Positions 1 through 6,659 of a DNA stretch of 10,062 nucleotides are shown here, one piece after another. The translations under genes were made by a program, and so were the position numbers. The stretch comes from an uncultured bacterium. Lineage in GTDB: Bacteria > Bacillota > Clostridia > Lachnospirales > Lachnospiraceae. The stretch is taken from NCBI GenBank assembly GCA_946061355.1, contig CAMGRE010000088.1:1-10062 (forward strand). The letters run 5' to 3'. Under the pieces are notes generated by a model. That model did no database searches. It had not been told where the DNA came from and was given only the letters and a program-made list of their open reading frames with translations. The first letter of the stretch is position 1. Each line of letters opens with the position of its first letter.

Positions 1-212
1 TAAAGGCAACTATATTTGCCCGTTTAGACTAATTCTGAGAGGAAAAGAGACGCGTCTTGTCCGGAGATATTTGTTTCGAAAGAGAAGATTGTACCCGGAA
101 TAGAAAATATGGTCTTTTTGTAGAAAAAACACTGGATTTTTTACTGCAAGTATGCGAAAATAGAAATTGCGGTTAGGAATTACAATAGTTACATATTGAA
201 AGGAGATTTCAC
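1..212. other. Leader region upstream of the NifU-like gene; no confident gene
   Basis: I see no convincing complete gene here. On the + strand, frame 3 runs open from the window edge to a stop at 30-32 and frame 2 runs open to a stop at 101-103. Either could be the last codons of an upstream gene that starts outside the window, but both are too short to judge. A 10-bp perfect palindrome, AGACGCGTCT, lies at 48-57 and the 8-bp palindrome TTTCGAAA lies at 74-81; neither is followed by a U-tract. I could not pick a -35/-10 pair with good spacing. TACAAT at 181-186 resembles a -10 box but has no -35 box at the right distance. A long leader RNA or a promoter further upstream is possible. Confidence 0.4.
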
Positions 213-917
213 ATGATTTATTCAAAAGAAGTGGAAGAAATGTGTTGTGTGGCACAGGGCGTTCACCACGGCTGTGCTCCTATCCCTGAAGAAGCAAAAT
301 GGGTTCAGGCAAAAGAAGTAAAAGATATTTCCGGTTTGACACACGGCGTTGGCTGGTGCGCACCTCAGCAGGGTGCCTGCAAGCTTACACTGAATGTTAA
401 GGAAGGAATCATCCAGGAAGCTCTGGTTGAGACGATCGGCTGCTCCGGTATGACTCACTCCGCAGCTATGGCATCTGAGATCCTTCCCGGACTGACAGTG
501 ATGGAAGCGCTGAATACAGACCTTGTATGTGACGCTATCAATACAGCAATGAGAGAACTGTTCTTACAGATCGTTTACGGACGTTCCCAGTCCGCATTCT
601 CTGAGGAAGGTCTTCCGGTAGGAGCAGGTCTTGAGGATCTCGGTAAAGGTCTTCGTTCTCAGGTTGGTACGATGTACGGTACACTGAAGAAAGGCCCTCG
701 TTACCTTGAGATGGCTGAAGGTTATGTAACAGGTATCGCTCTGGATGCAGACAACCAGATCATCGGTTACAAATTTGTAAGCCTTGGCAAGATGACAGAC
801 TTCATCAAGAAGGGTGACGATCCGAACACTGCATACGAGAAGGCGTGCGGACAGTACGGACGCGTTGATGACGCTGTTAAGATCATCGATCCCAGAACTG
901 ATGAAGAAGTGAAATAG
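213..917 (+). CDS. NifU/IscU-like iron-sulfur cluster assembly scaffold protein
   Basis: This 234-residue cytoplasmic protein resembles the IscU/NifU N-terminal scaffold fold, on which Fe-S clusters are built. The scaffold-like core is at about residues 45-115: a Gly-Ala-Cys-Lys-Leu-Thr-Leu stretch at 54-60 (Cys56), a beta hairpin, then Glu-Thr-Ile-Gly-Cys-Ser-Gly at 73-79 (Cys77), which corresponds to the second ligand-cysteine region of IscU. Further cysteines are at 11, 12, 21, 49, 106 and 212, and the Cys-Cys pair with a nearby Cys21 is unlike classical IscU. The C-terminal 120 residues are not part of classical IscU. The start is fixed by AAAGGAG at 199-205, seven bases before the ATG. 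The GGGtGRT gene follows 20 bp downstream and shares its terminator, so the two form an operon. Codon use is that of a well-expressed gene. The family assignment is firm, but a role as a true scaffold is inferred, and a specialised partner role with the next gene is equally plausible. Confidence 0.82.
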   Translation: MIYSKEVEEMCCVAQGVHHGCAPIPEEAKWVQAKEVKDISGLTHGVGWCAPQQGACKLTLNVKEGIIQEALVETIGCSGMTHSAAMASEILPGLTVMEALNTDLVCDAINTAMRELFLQIVYGRSQSAFSEEGLPVGAGLEDLGKGLRSQVGTMYGTLKKGPRYLEMAEGYVTGIALDADNQIIGYKFVSLGKMTDFIKKGDDPNTAYEKACGQYGRVDDAVKIIDPRTDEEVK

Positions 918-937
918 AGAAGAGGAGGACAAGACTA

Positions 938-1948
938 ATGGCTTTATTTGAATCATATGAAAGACGAATTGACAAAATCAATTCCGTACTGAATAGCTAT
1001 GGAATCGCTTCTCTTGAGGAAGCTGAGAAAATTACAAAGGATGCAGGTCTGGATGTTTACGATCAGGTTAAGAAGATTCAGCCCATCTGTTTTGAGAATG
1101 CATGCTGGGCTTACACGGTAGGTGCAGCGATCGCGATCAAGAAAGGCTGCAGAAAGGCTTCTGAAGCTGCAGCAGCAATCGGTGAGGGACTTCAGGCTTT
1201 CTGTATTCCCGGATCTGTTGCAGATACCCGTAAGGTTGGCCTTGGACATGGTAACCTGGGCAAGATGCTTCTGGAAGAGGACACAGAGTGCTTCGCATTC
1301 CTGGCTGGTCATGAGTCCTTCGCAGCAGCAGAGGGCGCAATCGGTATCGCAGAGAAGGCTAACAAGGTTCGTCAGAAACCCCTTCGTGTTATCCTGAACG
1401 GTCTCGGCAAGGATGCTGCCCTGATCATCTCCCGTATCAACGGCTTTACTTTTGTAGAGACAGAGTATGATCCTTATACCAACGAGGTTAAGGAAGTATA
1501 CAGAAAGGCATATTCCGAGGGACTTCGTGCAAAGGTTAACTGCTATGGCGCTAACTCCGTACCGGAAGGTGTTGCCATCATGTGGAAAGAGAACGTAGAC
1601 GTATCCATCACAGGTAACTCCACCAATCCTACAAGATTCCAGCATCCTGTAGCAGGAACCTATAAGAAAGAAAGAATGGAAGCCGGCAAGAAGTACTTCT
1701 CCGTAGCATCAGGCGGTGGTACAGGACGTACTCTTCATCCCGATAATATGGCTGCAGGTCCTGCTTCCTATGGTTTCACGGATACTCTGGGACGTATGCA
1801 CTCCAGTGCACAGTTCGCAGGATCTTCTTCCGTACCCGCTCACGTAGAGATGATGGGTCTCATCGGTATGGGCAACAACCCGATGGTTGGCGCTACCGTT
1901 GCAGTAGCAGTTTCCATCGAGGAAGCGGCTAAGGCTGGCAAGTTCTAA
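938..1948 (+). CDS. GGGtGRT-family protein (function unknown)
   Basis: This 336-residue soluble protein carries the signature Gly-Gly-Gly-Thr-Gly-Arg-Thr at residues 259-265 that names the GGGtGRT family. No biochemical role is known to me. Other visible features are a Gly-rich stretch Gly-Leu-Gly-His-Gly-Asn-Leu-Gly at 101-108, a probable Rossmann-like or phosphate-binding segment near 150-160 (VILNGLGKDA), cysteines at 51, 56, 71, 89, 118 and 202, and a Gly/Met-rich C-terminus at about 305-325. It has no signal peptide or membrane segment. The start is supported by AGGAGG at 923-928, nine bases upstream. It is the second gene of an operon with the NifU-like protein, which suggests the two work together, perhaps with the NifU-like protein supplying or holding a cluster. 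That link is inference. The strong terminator just downstream closes the operon. Confidence 0.85.
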   Translation: MALFESYERRIDKINSVLNSYGIASLEEAEKITKDAGLDVYDQVKKIQPICFENACWAYTVGAAIAIKKGCRKASEAAAAIGEGLQAFCIPGSVADTRKVGLGHGNLGKMLLEEDTECFAFLAGHESFAAAEGAIGIAEKANKVRQKPLRVILNGLGKDAALIISRINGFTFVETEYDPYTNEVKEVYRKAYSEGLRAKVNCYGANSVPEGVAIMWKENVDVSITGNSTNPTRFQHPVAGTYKKERMEAGKKYFSVASGGGTGRTLHPDNMAAGPASYGFTDTLGRMHSSAQFAGSSSVPAHVEMMGLIGMGNNPMVGATVAVAVSIEEAAKAGKF

Positions 1949-1972
1949 GATCAAGGAGCAATTATTTTTTGA

Positions 1973-2008
1973 AAAAATGCCGTAATCTTGAGAGGTTACG
2001 GCATTTTT
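1973..2008 (+). terminator. Strong intrinsic terminator, probably bidirectional
   Basis: The left arm 1973-1988 pairs with 1993-2008 to give a 16-bp stem containing one G-U pair and closed by the tetraloop TGAG (1989-1992). The core is ATGCCGTAA against TTACGGCAT, flanked by five A's on the left and five T's on the right, so it can act on either strand. It lies 24 bp after the GGGtGRT stop and ends that operon. Confidence 0.92.
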
Positions 2009-2062
2009 GACATCTGATAAGAGATTGCTCTTTAGCGTATTTTATGAGGGAGAAAATCATCT

Positions 2063-3658
2063 ATGAAAGAAAACGGACAGAAAAAGCTGGTTTACATTCT
2101 GATAGCGGAGGTTTGTGTGATCCTGCTGATCCTGGTTGCTATTGCAGGCTATTTTGTGCTTGGCGGCATTTCTGGGAAGCAGAAGGAAAAGGATGTGGCG
2201 GAGGCGACAGAAGAAACACTGCAGGAAGAAGGAACAGAAACGGCAGAAGTGAGAGAGAAGACAGAAGATCAGAATACATCTGAATTATTGCAAAGTTTTT
2301 ATGAAGACATGCTGGCAGAAAGCGATCACCCGATCGATTATGACAGAACATACACGGCACCTTACATAGAAATGGCCGCCGATGATTATAAATATCCGCT
2401 GGCAGGATATGTGGAGGGACTGGACGGTCCCCTTACTTATAAGATCATGGATTTTGATAATGACGGGGAGGAGGAACTTCTGGTCATGGCGATTGTGGAT
2501 AATGACAAAGAAGAGGAACCCGATCATATTCTGGAACTGCAGATGTATGAACATGCGGAGGATGAAGTGCAACTGCAGGCAAGGAGCAAAACCTGTCTTT
2601 GGGCTGTCGGTGGTTTTGATATTCAGAATGCCGATTATTACATCAAGGAAGACGACTCTCATATTTATATTGCGGAAAACGTAGCGGAAACGGTATGTGT
2701 TGCCGCAGATGGTACGAATTATTGCCTGCGTGTGCTGCATTATGACGGCTCGGATTTTGTGGAAGATACGGAGCAGGACTTTGGAGGAAGCGATTTCTCT
2801 GATCTGGAGGACCTTGTCGCAGAGACGGCTTCTGATCTGGAAAGCATTGGATTTACCAATAGCGCGGCGAAACTGACCTATGAACTGCAATTTCAACCGG
2901 AAGATGAGATGGAGGAGTTTTTCATCGTCAGAGGTGCTAATGAGGGGATATATCTTCCGGACAGCGGCGTGTTTTCTTATTATGAAACACAGGATATTTC
3001 TGCAGTTGGAGAGCTTACCTATCATTTCTACAATGATAAGGAAACATATTATGAGAAAAACAAGATCACAGGATACCGGAAACAGAAAGATGATTTCAGT
3101 GCGTCCAGAGATGGCGCAACGGTCAACGCATTCTTTGAACGGGTGATCTTTGAGGGAAATAATGAGACCGGAATCAACTGGCTCAATCAGCAGATCATCG
3201 ACTTGGAAAATTCTTATAAAGACAATCTGGATCCTGTCGAAGAGGAACTGGATAATTTACTGGAATCTCCCTATGAGGAAACGGAATGGGATTACGAGCC
3301 TCATTCAGTGGAATCCGTGTACTATAATGAGGCAGGAGATGTCAGCGTCGGATATGGCTGGTACTGGTATATGGGTGGCGTATCGAATTCCGGCTGGCAG
3401 AGTGTCAACTGCAATGTATATACAAGAAAAATTTACAGCTTTGCAGATATCCTCGGTGTAGACTGGGAAACGGCAAGGAGACAGTTAAGGCGGGCACTGA
3501 TCGATCAGGCGGGCTTTGAGGAGGAATATCTTGATATTGAGAAGATCCCATATAATCCGGTGTTCTATTTTGATGAAGATACCGTGACGGTATGCTTTGA
3601 ATCCTATAGTCTCGATCAGGGACCCGGCGGCATGCAGGTCACACTGCCGAGGCAGTGA
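2063..3658 (+). CDS. Membrane-anchored extracytoplasmic protein with DUF3298-like C-terminal domain
   Basis: This 531-residue protein has a short basic N-terminus, a hydrophobic segment at about residues 9-35 that acts as a signal anchor, and a charged, Glu/Thr-rich linker at about 38-72. The bulk is therefore predicted to be outside the membrane. At 130-138 there is an Asp-Phe-Asp-Asn-Asp-Gly-Glu-Glu-Glu loop, a DxDxDG calcium-loop type seen in VCBS/FG-GAP-like and dockerin-like repeats. The C-terminal ~110 residues (about 420-531) resemble the DUF3298 domain found in RsiV and in PdaC-type proteins: a beta-rich start, Ser-Phe-Ala-Asp-Ile-Leu at 459-464, an amphipathic helix, then FYFDEDTVTVCFESYSL at 501-517 and a final Gly-Gly-Met-Gln-Val-Thr-Leu-Pro. 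The start is set by GAGGGAG at 2046-2052. The TPR lipoprotein follows 81 bp later without a clear terminator. No catalytic residues can be named. A sensory or ligand-binding envelope role is inference. Confidence 0.72.
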   Translation: MKENGQKKLVYILIAEVCVILLILVAIAGYFVLGGISGKQKEKDVAEATEETLQEEGTETAEVREKTEDQNTSELLQSFYEDMLAESDHPIDYDRTYTAPYIEMAADDYKYPLAGYVEGLDGPLTYKIMDFDNDGEEELLVMAIVDNDKEEEPDHILELQMYEHAEDEVQLQARSKTCLWAVGGFDIQNADYYIKEDDSHIYIAENVAETVCVAADGTNYCLRVLHYDGSDFVEDTEQDFGGSDFSDLEDLVAETASDLESIGFTNSAAKLTYELQFQPEDEMEEFFIVRGANEGIYLPDSGVFSYYETQDISAVGELTYHFYNDKETYYEKNKITGYRKQKDDFSASRDGATVNAFFERVIFEGNNETGINWLNQQIIDLENSYKDNLDPVEEELDNLLESPYEETEWDYEPHSVESVYYNEAGDVSVGYGWYWYMGGVSNSGWQSVNCNVYTRKIYSFADILGVDWETARRQLRRALIDQAGFEEEYLDIEKIPYNPVFYFDEDTVTVCFESYSLDQGPGGMQVTLPRQ

Positions 3659-3739
3659 CCATATGGGGCGTGTCAGGATAATTTTACCAGTAAATTAAGC
3701 CGACAGGCTATATTACAGATTATGTAGAGGGGGAAACGA

Positions 3740-4399
3740 ATGAAAAGTGTGACTGAGAGAAAGCGGACGGTTCTTAGTGTATGTATGGTTTTTATCGTCT
3801 TGTCTGCAGTGTTTCTGTTGGGAGGCTGCGGCATGAGCGGTGACCATTACTTCCTGAAAGGAGTGGAAGCATACTGCGATGATGATTGGAGTACTGCGAT
3901 TGAGAACTTAAAAAAAGCAGAAGAATTAGGTGTACGTGATTATGAGGAAACCGAAGTTTATACTTATCTGGGTGGGAGCTATTTGGAACTGGATATGTAT
4001 GATAATGCGATTGCATATTATCAAAAGGTTTTGGATTCCGGTTCCGCCGAAGTAAATGATTATGTAAATATTGCGGTCGCTTACCGGCAGTCCGGTGATA
4101 CACAAATGGCGATCAAGTATTATATGATCGCATTGCAGATTGACCCGGATTATGCGGAATTAAATTCCAGTCTTGGCTCATTATACATCTTGGAAGGACG
4201 GCCGGAAAAGGCAATCCCATATTTTGAAAAAGCGCTTTCAAAGAATCCGAGTCTCGCGGTTACATACGGAAATGCAGCACTGGCATATGCAATGATTGGT
4301 GACTTTGAAAAGGCGGACAGTTATTTGGAACAGGCTGTGATACGGGGATATGATAATGCAGACATTATACGCGAAAGAATTGATGAATTACGGAGGTAG
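3740..4399 (+). CDS. TPR-repeat lipoprotein
   Basis: This 219-residue protein has a lipoprotein signal peptide: a basic N-terminus (Lys/Arg at 7-9), a hydrophobic core at about 11-27, and the lipobox Leu-Gly-Gly-Cys with Cys30 as the predicted lipidated residue. The mature part is almost entirely tetratricopeptide repeats. Five helix-turn-helix units can be read at about residues 36-66, 72-101, 107-136, 140-170 and 174-204, the clearest ending ALQIDPDYAE (131-140) and ALSKNPSLAV (165-174). TPRs bind other proteins, so it probably serves as a scaffold or adaptor on the outer face of the cytoplasmic membrane. Its ligand is not known. AGAGGGGG at 3726-3733 gives a good ribosome binding site. The next gene starts 6 bp after the stop and its Shine-Dalgarno sequence lies within the last codons here, so the two are likely translationally coupled. 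Confidence 0.85.
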   Translation: MKSVTERKRTVLSVCMVFIVLSAVFLLGGCGMSGDHYFLKGVEAYCDDDWSTAIENLKKAEELGVRDYEETEVYTYLGGSYLELDMYDNAIAYYQKVLDSGSAEVNDYVNIAVAYRQSGDTQMAIKYYMIALQIDPDYAELNSSLGSLYILEGRPEKAIPYFEKALSKNPSLAVTYGNAALAYAMIGDFEKADSYLEQAVIRGYDNADIIRERIDELRR

Positions 4400-4405
4400 G
4401 CATCT

Positions 4406-4855
4406 ATGAATAAGATAAGAGAGTATAAAGGTGAAAAAACTGTTGTACAGCTTACGGCGCGTCTGGTACCGCCAAACGATGCTTATCCGAACTGTATGTG
4501 TGAACTTGTGCTGACGAACCATCATTTGTATGTATTGGAGGATAATTATGATGATACATGGACTGAGCACTTTATCTTTCCGATTGCACAGATTGAAGAG
4601 ATGAAAGGTAGGACAGAAAAGGACGGGTCAGAACAGGGTTACACAAGGACACAATATCTGGTGAGTGAGATTTTGGGAGCCCTGAGTGGATTTATTGTCC
4701 TGCCGGGCAAAAAAGTGGAAAACGTGAAACTGTTGCTTGTCACCTATAAAGATGGAACAGGAAAGCGTGATACCGTTTTTTTCAGAGATTTGGAATCGTC
4801 TTCTAAGCCGTTTGTGAAGGCTTTTTTGAAAGTGAAAGAGGCGTTTTACGCATAG
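4406..4855 (+). CDS. Small PH/GRAM-like protein of unknown function
   Basis: This 149-residue protein has no signal peptide. Its pattern fits a bacterial PH-like or GRAM-like fold. A strand pair 'ELVLTNHHLYVLED' at 33-46 is the typical 'LTNxxLYV' start. It is followed by an 'IFPIAQIEEMKG' strand at 57-68 of the 'I-x-x-I-x-x-I' type, a strand 'KLLLVTYKDGTGK' at 108-120, and a closing amphipathic helix at about 130-148 (FVKAFLKVKEAF). Between residues 84 and 99 there is a hydrophobic insertion (YLVSEILGALSGFIVLP), which could touch the membrane or form a loop. GGAGG at 4392-4396, inside the end of the TPR gene, drives its translation, and the gap is only 6 bp. It may be an inner-face partner of the two upstream envelope proteins, but this rests on gene order only. 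I do not recognise a named family. Confidence 0.65.
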   Translation: MNKIREYKGEKTVVQLTARLVPPNDAYPNCMCELVLTNHHLYVLEDNYDDTWTEHFIFPIAQIEEMKGRTEKDGSEQGYTRTQYLVSEILGALSGFIVLPGKKVENVKLLLVTYKDGTGKRDTVFFRDLESSSKPFVKAFLKVKEAFYA

Positions 4856-4882
4856 CGTAGGAAAACAGATTGCCGGAAAGTA

Positions 4883-4911
4883 TTGTGCAAAAGAGCAAAT
4901 GATGATAAAAT
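4883..4911 (+). promoter_or_regulatory. Predicted sigma-A promoter for the DUF5722/SGNH gene pair
   Basis: A -35 box TTGTGC at 4883-4888 is separated by exactly 17 bp from a -10 box TAAAAT at 4906-4911. Transcription would begin near 4918, giving a leader of about 44 nt before the ATG at 4962. No terminator separates it from the upstream gene, so read-through from the envelope cluster is also possible. Confidence 0.6.
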
Positions 4912-4961
4912 AAATATGGTACTTTCACAAATCCAAAATGATAAAGGGGGAAAACTAATCT

Positions 4962-6602
4962 ATGAAACTGAAGAAACACCTTAGTATGCTGGCAGCCGGC
5001 ATGCTTACTGCATTTGTGCTGGTGGCAACAGGAGCAGTGAAAACAGATGCAAGTGTAGTTCTGGCAGCCGGAAACATGAATGTTTCCGCAACGATCAGTG
5101 GTAGCAGTGTTAATGTAGTTGCAAATGCAACGAGTGCACCCGCAAGTGATGACGGAATGCTGTATCTGTTTGCGGAACCGATCTCTTCCGATACGATCAC
5201 GACGTCAGCGGTTGCTTCGGCACCGGCCGGAACATCAGCGGCATTTACGACATCTCTCGATGCGAATACCGCAGGTTCCAAGCTTTACTCCAAGTTTATT
5301 GTTGCTGCAAAGCAGGGCGGTACATATGTTGCGTTGAATCCGGGCGCTTATATTACCAATCCGGAGGCGATTGCGACAAAGACTTTCGGACGTACCGAGC
5401 GCGGTAAGAAGGGTCTGTTGACAGCTCCTGAGAAACTGGATTCCGGTGAGTTTGTAGATCTTGGCGTTAAGCAGGTCCTGTACAATATTCCGGTTGGCCG
5501 TATCCTTGGACCGACACAGATGGCTGCTTATCCGACAATCAATTATACATACAATGGCAAGACATATCAGATGAATGGTCTTGCAGTTGCCGAGTTCGAT
5601 AACATCTTTGGTAAATATACACGCGGCGGCGCTTCCATTACCGCATGCCTCATCAATGAGAAAGAGTGGATGGGACGTTCTCCGTCTCTGTACCATCCGA
5701 TGGCTCGTACCGGCGCTTCCTGCCCTTGCTATCTGTTTAACAATGCGGAGCAGTCCGGTGTGGAGGCTATGGCTGCTGTTGGTTCTTTCCTTGCTCAGAG
5801 ATACAGTGATGGCCAGCACGGCAGAGTTGATAACTGGGTAGTGGGTAACGAAGTTAATATTCAGGATGAATGGAATTACTGCAATATCCCGGATATCAAT
5901 GTATATGCACGTGAATACGGTGAAGGCCTGAGAGTATTCTACAATGCGATCAAGAGCACCAATGCAAATGCACGTGTTTATATCTGTACCGAACATCAGT
6001 GGGATCGTAACCCGAAGGGTGTTTCCAGCCACGGCGCTGTGAAGTTTGACGGAAAAGATTTTGTTGATGCAGTGAATAACTATGTGGTTTCCACAGGTAA
6101 TATTGACTGGGGTCTCATGACTCATCCTTATCCGGTACCGCTTACATGGGCAGCATATTGGACAGGAGGAGCTTATTACAGAAATCTTGTAACACACAGT
6201 CCGTCCACGGCATTTGTTTCCATGGAGAATATCGAAGTCCTGACAGATTACTTCTGCAGACAGGAACTGCTTGCTCCGAACGGACAGGTTCGTTCCATTA
6301 TCACAGGTTGCGGATACACCTCAACGCAGGGTGAGAATTATGCAAATGCAGCTATGGTACTCGGTTATCAGGCAGCGGCAAACAACCAGCATATCGATGC
6401 ATTCTTTATTGCACAGGAGATGGATAATGCGGCTTCTATCGCACAGGGACTTGCTGTTGGTCTGTCGAATGCTGACGGAAGCCATAAGAGTATGTATGAC
6501 TGCTACAAGCAGCTGGATGGCCCGAATCAGGCAGCATATATCCAGCAGGCACTTGCCCTCAGAGGAGCTTCCAGCCTTGATCAGGTGGTTCACGCAAGAT
6601 AA
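4962..6602 (+). CDS. Secreted DUF5722-type TIM-barrel glycosidase-like protein
   Basis: This 546-residue exported protein has a signal peptide at about residues 1-36 (Lys-rich start, hydrophobic 9-25, Ala-rich cleavage region ending near Ala36). A small beta-sandwich-like domain (about 38-132) precedes a long alpha/beta domain (about 135-540) that I assign to DUF5722. Barrel landmarks are QVLYNIPVGRI at 171-181, Tyr-Asn-Gly-Lys at 197-200, NWVVGNEVNI at 291-300, THPYPVPL at 387-394 and IITGCGYTST at 446-455. The Asn296-Glu297 pair after a hydrophobic strand matches the acid/base position of clan GH-A glycosidases. Where the strand-7 nucleophile Glu is expected, Gly449-Cys450 is seen. AAAGGGGG at 4943-4950 supports the start. 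Codon use is that of a highly expressed gene. The SGNH-family gene follows 57 bp downstream. The substrate is unknown. The protein could be an enzyme with a relocated nucleophile or an inactive binding protein. Confidence 0.75.
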   Translation: MKLKKHLSMLAAGMLTAFVLVATGAVKTDASVVLAAGNMNVSATISGSSVNVVANATSAPASDDGMLYLFAEPISSDTITTSAVASAPAGTSAAFTTSLDANTAGSKLYSKFIVAAKQGGTYVALNPGAYITNPEAIATKTFGRTERGKKGLLTAPEKLDSGEFVDLGVKQVLYNIPVGRILGPTQMAAYPTINYTYNGKTYQMNGLAVAEFDNIFGKYTRGGASITACLINEKEWMGRSPSLYHPMARTGASCPCYLFNNAEQSGVEAMAAVGSFLAQRYSDGQHGRVDNWVVGNEVNIQDEWNYCNIPDINVYAREYGEGLRVFYNAIKSTNANARVYICTEHQWDRNPKGVSSHGAVKFDGKDFVDAVNNYVVSTGNIDWGLMTHPYPVPLTWAAYWTGGAYYRNLVTHSPSTAFVSMENIEVLTDYFCRQELLAPNGQVRSIITGCGYTSTQGENYANAAMVLGYQAAANNQHIDAFFIAQEMDNAASIAQGLAVGLSNADGSHKSMYDCYKQLDGPNQAAYIQQALALRGASSLDQVVHAR

Positions 6603-6659
6603 TATATGATCATGTAAAAACGGTAGTAAAAAGATAAAATATGTAATAGGAAAAGTGTT

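Noticed and set aside
10..255. An 81-codon open frame on the - strand over the leader
   Set aside because: It overlaps the start of the NifU-like gene, has no ribosome binding site, and its Phe/Leu/Asn-rich sequence reflects AT-rich DNA.
953..1645. A 230-codon open frame on the - strand
   Set aside because: It is a mirror of the GGGtGRT gene, with Cys/Leu/Ser-rich composition and no start signal.
2007..2036. TTGACA at 2007-2012 as the -35 box of a promoter for the DUF3298-like gene
   Set aside because: At 16-18 bp the bases are TCTTTA, CTTTAG or TTTAGC, none of them a good -10 box, and the hexamer overlaps the terminator's T-tract. A weak promoter is possible but not supported.
2044..2283. 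A + strand ORF of 79 codons starting at 2044
   Set aside because: It is out of frame with and overlaps the DUF3298-like gene, reads as low-complexity Arg/Gly-rich protein, and the GAGGGAG lies after its start codon.
3681..3714. A promoter before the TPR lipoprotein gene (TTTACC ... TATATT)
   Set aside because: The spacing is 20 bp and the -35 box is poor, so transcription from the upstream gene is the simpler reading.
5235..6197. A 320-codon open frame on the - strand
   Set aside because: It is entirely antisense to the DUF5722 gene, has no ribosome binding site, and its Cys/Ile/Arg-rich composition is that of a reversed coding frame.
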